Source: Ailanthus altissimus (taxonomy: Eukaryota > Streptophyta > Magnoliopsida > Sapindales > Simaroubaceae). From it: a DNA stretch of 64,000 bases. Within the stretch, counting starts at the first letter, position 1. The number at the start of each line of letters is the position of its first letter. Made by a program: the position numbers and the translations under genes. The notes under the pieces were generated by a model. It saw only the letters and a list, made by a program, of their open reading frames with translations. It was not told where the DNA came from and made no database searches. Positions 40,931-53,201 of this stretch are shown here, piece by piece. The DNA is taken from positions 1,627,001 through 1,691,000 of the forward strand of contig OX327697.1 in assembly GCA_946807835.1 (NCBI GenBank), read 5' to 3'.

Positions 40931-43900
40931 TCAAGGTCGGGGAAGGACATTGAGCTTGCAACGATGGAAATGAAATATGTCAAAAGTTAGGGGTTTTGTG
41001 AGCACATTTGCAGTTTGGTTAGAACTAGGAACATACTTCACTTCAATTTGTTGATTAGCAATTTTTTCACAAATAAAGTGAACATCTAGCTCAATATGTT
41101 TGGTTCGGGAGTGGAACACTAGATTGAGAGCTAGGGCCTGCACACATTGATTATCATACTAGAGGATAGGGACTTAAAGGGATGTTAAATGTAATTCTGA
41201 CAGTAAGGAGCTTAACCATATTATTTCAAAAAATGCTGAGGCTAAGGCTTGATATTCAGCCTTAGTACTGGATCTGGAAACGATAGTTTGCTTCTTAGAA
41301 GACCAGGAAACCAAGTTCTGACCAAAGTAGATGTAATAACCAAATATGGATCTTCGATCAACTAGATCATTGCCCTAATCAGCATCGGAGTAACCTGTGA
41401 GCTGCATAGACCCTAAAGCTATAAATTCAAGACCATAATGAGCTATTTGTTGGAGATACCTGAGAACTCTTTTATATGCCTGCCATTGCTGAATTATTGG
41501 AGTAGCTAAATACTGACTTAATTTATGAACATAGAGAGCTATATCAGGTCTGGTCAGTGTTGTATATTGCAGAGCCCTAACAATACTTCTATATAATGTA
41601 AAATCATGAAATAATTCAGTACTGTCAGCAAGCAATTTTTTATTCAAAATCATAAGAGTTTCATAACTTTTGCACTCATCTATATTGGCTTTCTTCAACA
41701 AATTAGAAATATACTTTGTTTGAGAGAAATGCAACCCAATCTTTATTGGCTGAACCTCGATGCCAAGGAAATAAGTGAAGTCACCTAAGTCTTTTAAGGT
41801 AAAGGTATCACTAAGATAGCGAATAAACTAATGCATCAAGGTATTATCATGCCTTGTGACTAAGATGTCATCGATATAAACAAGTACTAGAAGTAACTTC
41901 CCAGCTGTGTGTCTTATAAGCATTGAAGTATCTGATTTTGAGTTGATAAAACCCCATTGTAGCTGTGCATTCTTGAGCTTATCATACTAAGCTCTAGGAG
42001 CTTGCTTCAACCCACACAAAATTTTATGAAGTTTACAAACAAATGAGGATCTACTGGTATCAATAAAACCTGCTGGTTGTCTTATATAAACATCCTCAGT
42101 TAAGGTGCCATTTAAGAAGGCATTATTGACATCAAGCTGTCTTATGGTCTAGTGATTCATAACTACTAAGCTCAGTATAATCCTTACTGTTGAAGGCTTT
42201 ATGACTAGACTAAAGATATCAAAATAGTCTATTCCAGGTGTTTGCAGGAAACCTTTGGCCATCAATCTAGCTTTGTACTTTTCTACACTTCCATCTAATC
42301 TGTATTTAATTCTGAATACTCATTTATTGTCAATTACTTTTGAAGCCTATAACTCAGGCACAAGTGACCAGATTCTATTTTTGATCAAGGCAGTATACTC
42401 ATCTACCATAGCTTGTCTCCAATTTTCATCTTGTAAGGCATCTGCAATTATTTTTGGTTCTGAGCTTGCAACTTCAGATTGATATATAAATGCTTTTGGT
42501 TTTCTTATTCCAAATTTAGATCTAGTTCTCATAGGATGTACTGATATTGAATGAGATACTTGGTTTGAAAGATGTAATTGAGTTTGTGTTTGTAGTTGTG
42601 ATTGTTGTTGGATATCAAAGGAAGAAGTATCTGTGTGAGTGCTAGTTGAAGCTTGGTACTAATTTTGGTTGGGATTGAAACAGAAGAAGTGACCTACTGC
42701 TGTGTTAGATATCGCTTTAGGGGCTATTGCACACACATTAGATTTAAAAAAAGTGAAAGGTAAAGAGTAATTAGAAGGGAGATTTTCTAGACTAGAATCA
42801 GAAATAATAGATGAAGGAAAGATGTGGCTATAGGGAAAACAACCTTCATTAAAGACAACATGACTAGCAATGTAAACCTTACCAAATGGATGCAAGCATT
42901 TATAACCTTTGTAATTTGAACTGTAGCCCAAAAATACACATTTATCAATATGAAAATTTAGTTTATTTGTGTGATATGGTCTGAGATAAGGGAAACAAGC
43001 CCAACCAAAGACCTTTAAGAAAGAATAGTCTGGTTATTGATGAAATAATTTGTCAAATGGTGATCTGTTGTATAAGATTGTATTAGGTAATCTGTTGATT
43101 AAGTAGGAAGTAATACTAAAGGTATCCCACCAGAAGAATAATGGTAAATCAACCTGAGCAAGTATAGTAAGACCTGTTTCAACTAAATGTCTGTGCTTTT
43201 TTTTTTTATAACACCATTTTGATTGTATGTATGTGGACAAGAATGCCTAAAATGAATGCCCTCTTGTTTCAAAAACCGAGTAAAATATTTAAACTCTCCT
43301 CCCAAATCAGATTGCACACTCTTGATACTTATGTCAAGTTGTTTTTCAACAAATACTTTTTAATCTTTGAAAATATTGAATGCATCTGTTTTTGACTTCA
43401 TAGGATACACCCAATTATATCTAGTATAATCATTTATAAAACTTAGGTAGTATTTGTACCCCTCTTTAGTTTCAACAGATGCAGGACCCCATATATCTAT
43501 ATGAATCAGTTCTAATGGGTTTTTGGACTTGATACCAGTACAAGCAAAATGATGTTTATGTAGCTTTCCCATCTAGCAAGAATCACAGACTTCAAGTTTC
43601 AGAAGTTTAGTATTTGAACAAATGAGATTGCAAGAATCAAACACAGCTTTTATATAGAGAGGCTTGGATGCCCAAGCCTTTGATGCCCAAGCCTTTGATG
43701 CCATAAACTGAAATTAGATAAGGTGTGACCATTACAATCAGTTGCAAAAATGTTACAAGAACCTGAATCTGACACTCTTGAATTATAAGACTTGACAGGT
43801 GAGTCAGCTGTACAACACTGACTCTTATTTATCAAACAAGGTGCATTTAAACAATATTGAGACAACATAGAATATGGATGGTTATTTGACAATGATCTAG

Positions 43901-45444
43901 TGACAGATAAATTTATAGCATATAAAGAATCATATGAAAGCAATAATTTATATAGCCCCTTCATAGCAATACCTTTCATCAACAAGGTTCCTTTCTCTTT
44001 GTCCTTGATAAGGCAAATATGAGAGTGAAATTCAACAAAGATATTATTGTCAGACACTAATTTTGACACACTTATTAAGTTCTTGGTAATTAGAGGCACA
44101 TATAACAAATCCTTTAAAACTAGATTAATTCCAGAATTTAACTTAAGCAAAGTTATACTAGTAAATAGAATTTGCAAGCCAGTACCATTACCAATTATGA
44201 GTTGCTCATTACTTGAGAATTCAAACTTCTGACCAAGATTGTTGGCATTGTTGGTTAAGTAATGTGTAGCTCCAGAGTCTAGATACCAGTTCTGATCAAG
44301 ACTATTCTCCTGAGTTATCTGTTCAGCCATGTAAGCAGACTTATTTACACTAGTCATGAAAGAATTTCCTGATCCAGAGCCATTTAAATTCTAATATCCA
44401 CTGTTATTGTATCCACCTTGTCCTTTTGGAATATAGTCTTTGTAGTATGTATAATAACATTTTGAGGCTGGATGTTCTTGTTTCTCACAAATTTGGCAAA
44501 CAAGTCTTGGAGCATTACCCTTGACATATTGACCAAATCTACCAACTTGATTCATTCCATGTCCTCTTCCTCTGACCTGTTGATTTCCTCTTCCAAAAGC
44601 ATTATTGAAACCAACATTCTCATTATTATAATTGCTGAAACCATTATAGCCAACAATATTAAAACAATTATTTCCACTATATCCTCTTCCAAAATTATTA
44701 AAACCTCATTTCTTTTGATTTTTCTGGACAAAGTTTGCTGAAAAATTGTTTTGAACTATTTCTTTTCTTGAATTTTGCATATTCTTGCTTTCTTGATTCA
44801 GAAGCATGCTATAGGCTTTATCTAGATTGATTTTTCCAAGTTTACTAGTTATCAATACTACTACTACAAAATCATATTCTGGTTCAACACCATTCATAAG
44901 ATATTCAATAAATTCTATATCCTCAATTGGACACCCAGCAGTAGCTAATTCATCCATCAAACTCTTAACTTTTAAGAAATATTCTAACATTGAGAGAGAA
45001 CCCTTACTTATTATTGCTAGCTTTTTTTTTTAATTGAAACGATCGAGCATTGGATTCAGAACCAAATTACTTCTCCACTGATAACCACAACTCCCTTGAA
45101 TTTTGGCTATCAATAACCAAACATAGGATTGAATCATGGATCGTGAATACAACCAACTCAGCAACAGTTGATCCTTGCAAATCCAGGTTTTATATTCTGG
45201 ATTTTCAATCATCCTTGTGTCCTAATCTTGATTTACTAATTTGATGAATTGATCTGGCATTTTCTTGCTGCCATTTATATAACCTTCAAGCCTATTGCCT
45301 CTGATTGCAGTAAGTGTTTGAGACTTCCAAATTACATAATTTGTTCGTGTGAGTTTCACAGTTGATGGAAAATTATAATTTTGAGTTACTGGTGTATTCG
45401 TGCTTACAACAACGAGATTTATATTAGCAATATGGGCGTTAGCT
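40931..45444 (-). pseudogene. Copia-3 gag-pol remnant
   Basis: In minus-strand order: Gag around 44706-45444 (NYVIWKSQTLTAIRGN..EGYING); a CCHC knuckle CQICEKQEHPASKC near 44490; protease WYLDSGATHYLTN at 44357; and GAG-pre-integrase with a duplicated HQRLG. Integrase follows (LELIHIDIWGPAS, 43360-43572), a Pro/Ser-rich linker, RT blocks 41375-42532 with YIDD near 41875, and RNase H ending SSNQTANVLTKPL at 40931-41143. Several stops and frame changes prevent full translation, but catalytic motifs survive, so it is younger than Copia-1. Confidence 0.9.
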
Positions 45445-45462
45445 ATAGCAGCTCTGATACCA

Positions 45463-45862
45463 AGTAAAGAAAGTACATATAGCAAGAAAAGTTTGGTGTT
45501 TGGATGACAGGAATTTTTTTGAGAAAATGTAAAGACAAGTTTATAAATCTCATTGATTTTCTGTATTGTATTTTTCACATATCAAGTGAATAAGAATTCT
45601 ATCTTTTATAGTTACAATTCTTAACAACTACTTACACGTGTCCTTTGATCTATAAAATAAGCTAACAAACTTTAACTAATTATTGGCGGGAACTACTAAT
45701 TATTCTTCTGCAGCAGCTAACAACCAATCAACTTCTGGCACTTGTATGCCACCTTAACTGACCTGCTTAGCACATAACCAAGCTCCAATATTCCATTGTA
45801 ACTACACTCCAGAAATATGACTAGAAATATGACCAACTCAGCTCCTTTGTTATATCCTTACA
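45463..45862 (-). repeat. Copia-3 5' LTR
   Basis: It starts agtaaagaaa (TG lost at the terminus) beside the primer-binding site and ends tatccttaca before the tagag duplication. Confidence 0.92.
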
Positions 45863-46182
45863 TAGAGAAGTTTTTTATTTTCTCAGGCGGGTACTAGGTT
45901 AAGTCTACGCTAGGGTTATATCTGTGTTGGCGAGAATGAGAAGAAGATGAACGAGCTAAGGAAAGCAAAAACAGTGGTCATGGTATTGGCTGAATCTGGG
46001 GTTTACATGGGTTTAGTTTAAGGATTGAAGAGAGTAGAAAGTAGGATTTTTTAGTTAGGGTTCTTGAGGCTTTGTAAAGAGAACCTATTTCATTTGCAGG
46101 GTTTTAACAGAAAGTGTGGGGAGAATTCGAATTGAGGAAGGCTACTTTCAAAAATGCAAAAATGGAAAGCGAGAATTCATAG

Positions 46183-46626
46183 TGTCATGCTCAAGTGCTC
46201 TCAAGCATTTTTTTCGAGCATTTGATGCGCGACTAGGTCTGCTAGAGGCTACTTGAACCGGAGCTTCTAGAAGACTTGCTATTTGGGATAGAGAAACGGG
46301 CTTAGCACGCGACTTATCAGGGACGTAAACCCCTATTTGACAGGAAGAATATTTTATAGCATATTTTTTTATTTTGTATGTACACCGTTAGATTGTTGTA
46401 TAGCATCTTAGATCATAGCCGTTAATTGAGTAGAGCTAGTAGTATAAAATGAGGACACCCTTAGTTGTACAAAGCATCTTATAACTTGTGTTTCTCTTCA
46501 GTAATATAGAGAGCTTTTTTTCTCAATCATCTTGTGTGTGTGTTTCTTCTCTTCTTTGTGCAATTTTTTAGGTTGCTTAGCGCGCAACGCGTCTAAGATT
46601 GTACGGTTCTCAAAAGGTCCGTGACA
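46183..46626 (+). repeat. Gypsy-2 5' LTR
   Basis: tgtcatgctcaag ... ggtccgtgaca. It contains tagtataaaatgagg (TATA-like) around 46440. Confidence 0.93.
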
Positions 46627-46653
46627 TTTGGTATTAGAGTGGGTTCAAAGAAG

Positions 46654-49600
46654 ATGGGGAAAGATGTCACGCCATCGGATATGACTAAAGAGAGGGGTAG
46701 AGACCCCAAATCTAAGAGGTACGGCAGTGTCCCTCGCGAAAAGTTAGTTAATTCAGGCCAGGATGTGGGGAACATGGTGAAAGTGCTCAACGGTGCTGTA
46801 GTAAAGGCGGCGGATCACCTTAGAAAGCTAGAGAAGCTCGAGGTAGGCCTCGACACTTAAGAAGATGAGATGCACTCCATCATCGACACGTTCATTAAGG
46901 TATACGCTAATAAGCAACGAGACTGGGTTAAGGCTATTCAAGAGAAGGTCTATACCACAATGGACAAGATTCAAACCCAAGTAGAGGAGCTATGTCGAGG
47001 GTTTGAAACTGTCAAGGAGAATGTGGTGTTGTGCAAGGGGCGATGATGAATGGGTCTGTTGCCACTCAAGTTACAGTGGCAGCACCGAGGGTTGGTGCTC
47101 CTAAGCCCAAAGAGTTCAGTGATAAGCAGAACGCCAAGGAGCTTGACAATTACTTTTGACAGATAGAGAGATACTTTGACGCCTTAGGTGTATGGGACGA
47201 GGATAAGGTAAACACCATGACTCTATATTTCTCTGACCATGCAATTCTATGGTGGCGTAGGAAGAACGAGGAGATTCACAAGGGTACCTGCACCATCAAC
47301 ACCTGAACAGAGTTAAAATAGGAGCTGAAGTGTCAATTTTATTCGAAGAATATGATGCACGACGCTAGGAAGCATCTAAAGCAGTTGAGACAGACCAAGT
47401 CTATTGGCGAGTACGTAGAGGAGTACTCTCTATTGATGTTGTAGATCCTCAACATGAGTGAAGAAGACTTGTTGTTCAATTTTCTCGATGAATTACAAAC
47501 ATGGGCATCCAATGAGTTGAAGCGGTGTGGAGTGTATAATATATCCAACACCCTTACATTGGCAGAAACGCTCACAGATTACCGCAAAGGTGATGCGAGG
47601 AAGTCCAAGAATTCGAAGCCCAATCATAGCAAAGGTGAAGGAACCAGGGAGTCTCACCCTCCGCAAGATAAGGAGGAAAAAGGTAAACCACCCACAGGGA
47701 GAGAGCAGAAGCGTAATGGCAGGAGAAAGCCAAGATCTAGCTGCTTCTTTTTCGATAGGGATCATTGGGTAAAGGACTGTTCAGAGAAGAAGGCTATCAA
47801 CGCAATATTGGAGACTCAACAAGTGGGCGAACAAGGGTAATTAGGATGTTTGCAGCTGCTTAATGCCCTCAATGCCAAGCAGCCAACCCGTGCGCCAATG
47901 GGAAAGGCGCTGATGTATGTTGAAGCCTACATTAACTGGAAGAAGACTCAAGCACTAGTGGATACTGGAGCTATACACAACTTTATCAAGTGTGTAGAAG
48001 CAGTGTAATTGGGCCTTAATGTGGGGAAGGGGATTGGCTACTTCAAGACTGTGAACACCGTAATCAAGCCACTGGATGGGGTCATTCATGGATTTGAAAT
48101 ACGCCTCCGAAAATAGAGCAGTAAGGTAAACTTTTCGGTAGCATCTCTCGATGATTTTGATGTTATTCTTGGTATGAATTTCTTGCGGCAGTTTAATGTA
48201 GTATCGCTTCCTCGACATAACTACGTATGTATCATGGAAGGAAGACCATACATGGTGCCAATATTAGACAAGCCAAAAGGTGGACAATTCAAGCCCAACA
48301 CCTACACTACTCTCCTTTCTGCCATGCAACTAAAGAAATGAGTCAAGTGGGGAGAAGAGACATACCTCACCACTATATGGGAGGTAGATGATGAGGTGAA
48401 TAGGGGCGAAGAGGTACTGCTAGCAGAGATTATGAAAGTGCTCAAGCAGCACTAGGGTGTAATGCCAGTAACACTACCATAAAAATTACCACCAAGACGG
48501 GTGATTGATCACGAGATTGAGTTAGAGCCAGGGACTAAGCCTCCAAACAAAGCGCTCTACCTAATGTCTCCATCATAGTTAGCGGAGTTATGAAAGTAGC
48601 TTAAGGAGTTATTGGATGCGGGATTTATCTAGCCATCTAAGGTGCCTTACGGCACGTTTGTTATTGTTCAGCGCAAGCATGACGGATCATTGTGGCTATA
48701 TAGACTACCGGGCACTGAAAAAGGTCACCATAAAAAAATAGGTATCCCATTCCTTTAATTGCTGACTTTTTTGATTAATTGGGGCAGGCAAAGTACTTTT
48801 CGAAGTTGGACTTGAGATCAGGTTACCATCAAGTGCGGATAGCCAAGGGTGATGAACCGAAATTACTTGTGTGACGCGTTATGGGGCCTTTGAGTTTCTT
48901 GTCATGTCGTTTGGCCTCACAAATGCATCAACCACCTTCTGCACATTGATGAAAAATATACTCTAGCCCTTCCTCGACAAATTCATCGTCGTATACTTAG
49001 ATGACATAGTTATCTACAACAACACTCTAGAAGAGCACGTGGAATACTTATAGTCTGTCTTGAAGGTGCTTCGCAAGAATGAGCTGTATGTAAAGAGGGA
49101 GAAATGTTCTTTGCAAAGTCAGAGGTATACGTTTTGGATCATAAGATCAAAGACGGCAAGTTGATGATGGACAGAGCAAAGATTCGCACTATAGTGGATT
49201 GGGAGGCACTCACGAACGTTACCGAGCTGCCGTCTTTCCTTGGGTTAGTAAACTATTATCGAAGATTCATCAAAAGCTACTCCACTATTGCTGCACCCCT
49301 TACCAACCTGTTAAAGAAGACTAAAGCATGGGAGTGGACAAAGGCGTGCCGATGGGCTTTTGATCGATTGAAGAAAGCAGTGATCAAGAAATCAGTCCTA
49401 GCATTGCCGAACCACTTATTACTGTATAAGGTATATACTGATGCATTCGATTTTTCCATTGGTCGTGTTTTAATACAACGGGACCATCCAATCGCGTATG
49501 AGAGCCAAAAACTCAACGAGACAGAAAGACATTATACGGTGCAAGAAAAGGAGATGACAGGGGTCATCCACTGCCTGTGTACTTGGTGACACCATTTGTT

Positions 49601-51252
49601 TGGGGCAAAGTTCGTAGTAAAGATGGACAATAGAACAACGAGTTACTTCCAAAGTCAAAAGAAGCTCAGCCCGAAGCAAGCTAGGTGGCAGGATTACGAG
49701 CTTGAGTACAAATCGGGGAAGGGGAACATGGTGGTGGACCCCTTAAGTCGGAAGGCTGAGTTAGTAATTGTGAGCAAGCTGGAAGAAAATTTACTAAGCC
49801 TATTTTAGGAGGGAATGAAGCATAATCCCGTAGCCATACAACTCTCCGCTCAAGCACACGAAAGAAAAACTCAACAATTTTGGGTAGAAGATGGGCTTCT
49901 CTACACCAAGGGCCACTAGGTATATATACCAAAGTGAGAGAACTTACGGCATAACCTCATTAAGGAGTGTCACAACATAAAATGGGTAGAACATCTAAGA
50001 CAGCAGCGTACACGTGCCCTATTGAAGATGGTATACTATTGGCCACACATGCAGGAAGAAATAGAACAGATTGTCAAGACTTATCTCGTGTGCCAACAAG
50101 ACAAGATCGAGTAGCAGAGTCCCACAGAGCTACTTGAGCCACTACCCATACCGGAGAGACCTTGGGAGAACATCTTTATGAATTTCATCATAGCCTTAAC
50201 GAAGTTCGAGTGGTGTGAGACTATCATTGTAGTGGTAGATCAATTTTTCATGTATGCTACTTTTATATCGGCGCCCAATGAGTGTAGTGCGGAAGAGATA
50301 ACGAGACTTTTCTTTAAGCACATAGTCAAGTATTGGGGGTTGCAGAGGGTGATAGTTAGCAATCATTACACGAGGTTTACAGGAAGATTTTGGGCATAAT
50401 TATTCAATCTCATGGAATCGGAGCTTCACTCTTCCATCAGCTTTCACCTACAAATGGGTGGGCAGACCGAGAGGGTGAATGCATTACTGGAGCTGTACTT
50501 ACGGAACTTTGTGAGCGCAAATCAACAAGATTATGTTAAGTTACTCGATGTGGCATAATTTTCATACACCTTGCAGCGGAGTAAGTTGACCAACCAAAGC
50601 CTATTCGAGCTAGCTACTGGCCAGCAACCTCTCACGCCGTACGTGCTCGTATCCAGTGATACAAGAAGGAGTCCCACAGCTTACAAAGCTGTAAAGATTT
50701 GACTGGAACAATTGGACAAAGAGCGGGTGTGTCTGGACAGGTAACAAAACGGATAAAGGAATAGGCTGATGGCAAGCGGAGACATGTTGAGGATAGCGTA
50801 AGAGACTTAGTGATGGTGAAATTCTTTTCGACGCAACACAAATTTACGCGCCCACTTCATAATGGTTTTGTTCGAAAATATGAAGGGCCATTTTTTATGC
50901 CAAGAGAGTTGGCAATGTCTCATACAAGGTGGAGTTACCTTCAAAATTTTGGCTATATTCAGTGTTTCATACAAGCTGCCTAAAGTCATACCATGGTGAT
51001 ATGGAGGACATGAAGCGTGGGCCACAAACCAGGGCACCATTGGAAGTTTCCATATCTTACAACAAGAAGGCGAAGCTTATCCTTGATATGAGGATAATAC
51101 GGAAGAAGAACTATCCTCCGAGGCCTGAGTATTTCATCAAGTGGAAAGGATTGCCTAATAGCAAAGCAAGTTGGGATCCCGAGAATGCACTGTGGCAGTT
51201 CGAGGATAAGGTGCGCGAGTTCCAGCGAAAATACAACGAAAGCGTTGCATGA
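46654..51252 (+). pseudogene. Gypsy-2 gag-pol with chromodomain
   Basis: Gag runs from ATG 46654 (AILWWRRKNEEIHKGT) to a degenerate knuckle CFFFDRDHWVKDC (second Cys is Phe) near 47740. Protease keeps LVDTGAIHNFI near 47960. RT has KYFSKLDLRSGYHQVRI and YLDDIVIY near 48994. RNase H spans about 49430-49800 (YTDAFDFSIGRVL). Integrase has the zinc-binding region near 49960 and a broken catalytic centre: VSDRDTRF reads VSNHYTRF near 50360. A chromodomain ends the frame (EYFIKWKGL..ASWDPEN, 51126-51190), as in chromoviruses. There are many nonsense codons and a few frameshifts, one near 47040. It is inactive. Confidence 0.9.
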
Positions 51253-51268
51253 ATTTGGTGGGGGAGAA

Positions 51269-51728
51269 TGTCATGCCCAAGTGTTTTCAAGTATTTTCTC
51301 GAGCACTTGGTGCACAACTAGGCCTGCTGAAGGCTACTTGGACTATGGAGCGCTACGTGGACCAGAGTTTCTTGAAGGCCCGCTGTTTAGGATAGAGAAA
51401 CAGGCTTGGCCCATGACTTATTAGGGACGTAAACCCTTATTTGGCAGGAGAAATATTCTATAGCATATTTTTTCATCTTGTATGTACACTGTTAGATCAT
51501 TGTATAACATCTTAGATCCTAACCATTGATTATGTAGAACTAATAGTATAAAAGGGAGGCATTCTCAGTTGTACAAAGCATCTCATAGCTTGTATTGTTA
51601 GTCAGCAATATAGAGAGCTTTTTCTCAAACACCTTGTGTGAGTGTTTCTTATCTTCTTTGTGTGATTTTTTAGGCTGCTTAGTGTACAACGCGTCTAAGG
51701 TTGCACGATTCTCAAAAATTTTGTGACA
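51269..51728 (+). repeat. Gypsy-2 3' LTR
   Basis: tgtcatgcccaag ... attttgtgaca, alignable along its length with the 5' LTR but clearly diverged, including a longer gap region near 51340-51365. Confidence 0.93.
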
Positions 51729-51732
51729 ATAG

Positions 51733-52237
51733 GCATACGATATAAATCCTTAAAATTACATAAATGCATCGAATCTCAAAAGACTTTACAGAAGTATGTC
51801 AAATTTGAGTAATTTTCCTTTTTAACATAAGTAGAAATTATTTATATTTAATTAAAATACTTATATATAAATTAAAATGACATAAGACTTTTTTTTATTA
51901 AAAAAAATGTTTGGGTGGAGACAAATTCTTATCCCATTGTTATTGACAATTATAATTATTATTTTTTTATTCACAATTAATCAATTATGCTTAAAAAGTA
52001 ACATAACATAAAAATATTGGTTGAAAGAAAATATAGAGTTAATGTAATTAATGACAATGAATGAGATGAACCATGTGATAATACAAATATTTGGAGTCAC
52101 TATATTCTTACCTTTTGTTTTATTTATTTATTTATTTTTGTTGCTATGTACCAAGTTTAATAAAAATACAAACTTCAGACAAAATTAGGTATAAATTGAA
52201 GTACAAAAATCTCAATTTAAGATATATTCACAAAGGG
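51733..52237. other. AT-rich intergenic DNA
   Basis: This is the far side of the DNA originally upstream of the GUF1 gene. Nothing is recognised. Confidence 0.55.
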
Positions 52238-52245
52238 ATCACTTT

Positions 52246-53193
52246 TAGGGGTGGCAATAGGGCGGGTTAAAGTAGGGATCACAATCTTTATTTCTATACC
52301 CGAATGGTGAGGATTTCCATACTTGATATATATCTTTTGGGTTTAAGGTCGGGGATTTCAAATGAAGATGAGGATCCCTATGGATACTTCATACTCGATT
52401 TTTTTAATCTCATAAATATTCTTTTATTTGTACCAATTTAATTTTATGAAATAGTCTTTTACTCCATACAATCATAATATATTAAAAAAAATTATAAACA
52501 TCACATGAAAATATAAACTACCTCAAGTTTTCAACTACTAATTTTAAAAATCAATAACATGAATTAAAATTTAAAAATAGCAAAAATTGATGATTTTTTA
52601 AACTTTGGCATCTAAATCATCATACTTTATTTGTAATCTAGACATTAAGTCTTTATTAAGATTCTTCTCAAACCTATAACACAAAGTAAAAGAAAATTTG
52701 AGTTAGATGAGTGATAACTAAGAAATTAAGAATGATAATAAAATCATTACCTCTTTTGTTTGTTCCTTTTCATCTTTTTTTTAAACAAATAAGTTCACTA
52801 TAATTTGAAAATAAGTGTCTAATATTAAATATAATTAAAAAATAAAGAAAGAAATTAAAAATATAAAAATATGGATAAGAATTAAATATTTTAACAATAT
52901 AATGTAAGTAAATTTTATACCTTCATATTTAGCACGTAACCATTTTTGATTTGTATAAATAAGTAAATTTTTTCTATACTAATTTTTTTATTTTGTTTTT
53001 AAATCGAGTATTTGGGGCAAGTTTGGAGAAATCAAGTTATCCCCAAATCTAACCCGAATTTAATTTGAGTATGACTTACTACACCCAAAGCTGCCTCATC
53101 CACAAAAAATACATAAAATGCAACCTAAATTACTCTCTATTTAGGGCGAGTCCCCATGAGAGCCCAACCTCATAGGAAATTTTGCCATCTTTA
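52246..53193. mobile_element. Probable non-autonomous hAT-type DNA transposon
   Basis: It begins taggggtggcaa (52246-52257) and ends ttgccatcttta (53182-53193), imperfect inverted ends of 12 bp with a GGGGTGGCAA-like start often seen in plant hAT-type elements. It is flanked by atcacttt (52238-52245) and atcatttt (53194-53201), an 8-bp near-duplication with one mismatch, the length expected for hAT. No transposase is encoded. Confidence 0.55.
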
Positions 53194-53201
53194 ATCATTT
53201 T

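Larger units (their letters stand above)
40512..45867 (-). mobile_element. Copia-3: structurally complete Ty1/copia retrotransposon inside a GUF1 exon
   Basis: LTRs 40517-40917 and 45463-45862 are bounded by the 5-bp duplication tagag (40512-40516 and 45863-45867). On the minus strand the primer site tggtatcagagc is exact (plus-strand 45451-45462). The polypurine tract is the complement of 40918-40930. Joining the host flanks, counting tagag once, gives [13 protein letters not shown] in frame. The insertion therefore split the exon just before the GTPase P-loop. Confidence 0.95.
33126..45981 (-). pseudogene. GUF1: GUF1/LepA-type translation GTPase (elongation factor 4, organellar), interrupted pseudogene
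   Basis: GUF1/LepA is a ribosome-bound GTPase aiding mitochondrial translation. Exon-like blocks, 5' to 3' on the minus strand: 45868-45981 plus 40406-40516 (one exon split by Copia-3: YPPEKIKNFS / [20 protein letters not shown], the G1 P-loop); 39187-39343 ([20 protein letters not shown]); 38991-39045 (CGFLGLLHMDVFHQRLEQ); 38403-38468; about 38289-38326 plus 34513-34585 (split by Gypsy-1); 34353-34423; 34021-34127; 33623-33763; 33478-33537; and 33126-33291, ending HELLKVS-stop. Exons for G2-G5 and domain II are missing between 39343 and 40406. Other damage: TAG at 45894-45896 for a Gln-like position, a frame break near the N-terminus, a small deletion and stop in 38403-38468, and TAG at 34128-34130. 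Clearly dead. Confidence 0.92.
46183..51728 (+). mobile_element. Gypsy-2: full-length Ty3/gypsy chromovirus-type retrotransposon
   Basis: LTRs 46183-46626 and 51269-51728 have tgtca...gaca ends. The primer site tggtattagagt lies at 46629-46640 and the polypurine tract ggtgggggagaa at 51257-51268. The flanking words atag occur before the left and after the right LTR (46179-46182 and 51729-51732). It sits about 200 bp upstream of the GUF1 pseudogene start, in its former promoter. It belongs to the same family as Gypsy-1 and supplies the pol region that Gypsy-1 lacks. Confidence 0.93.
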
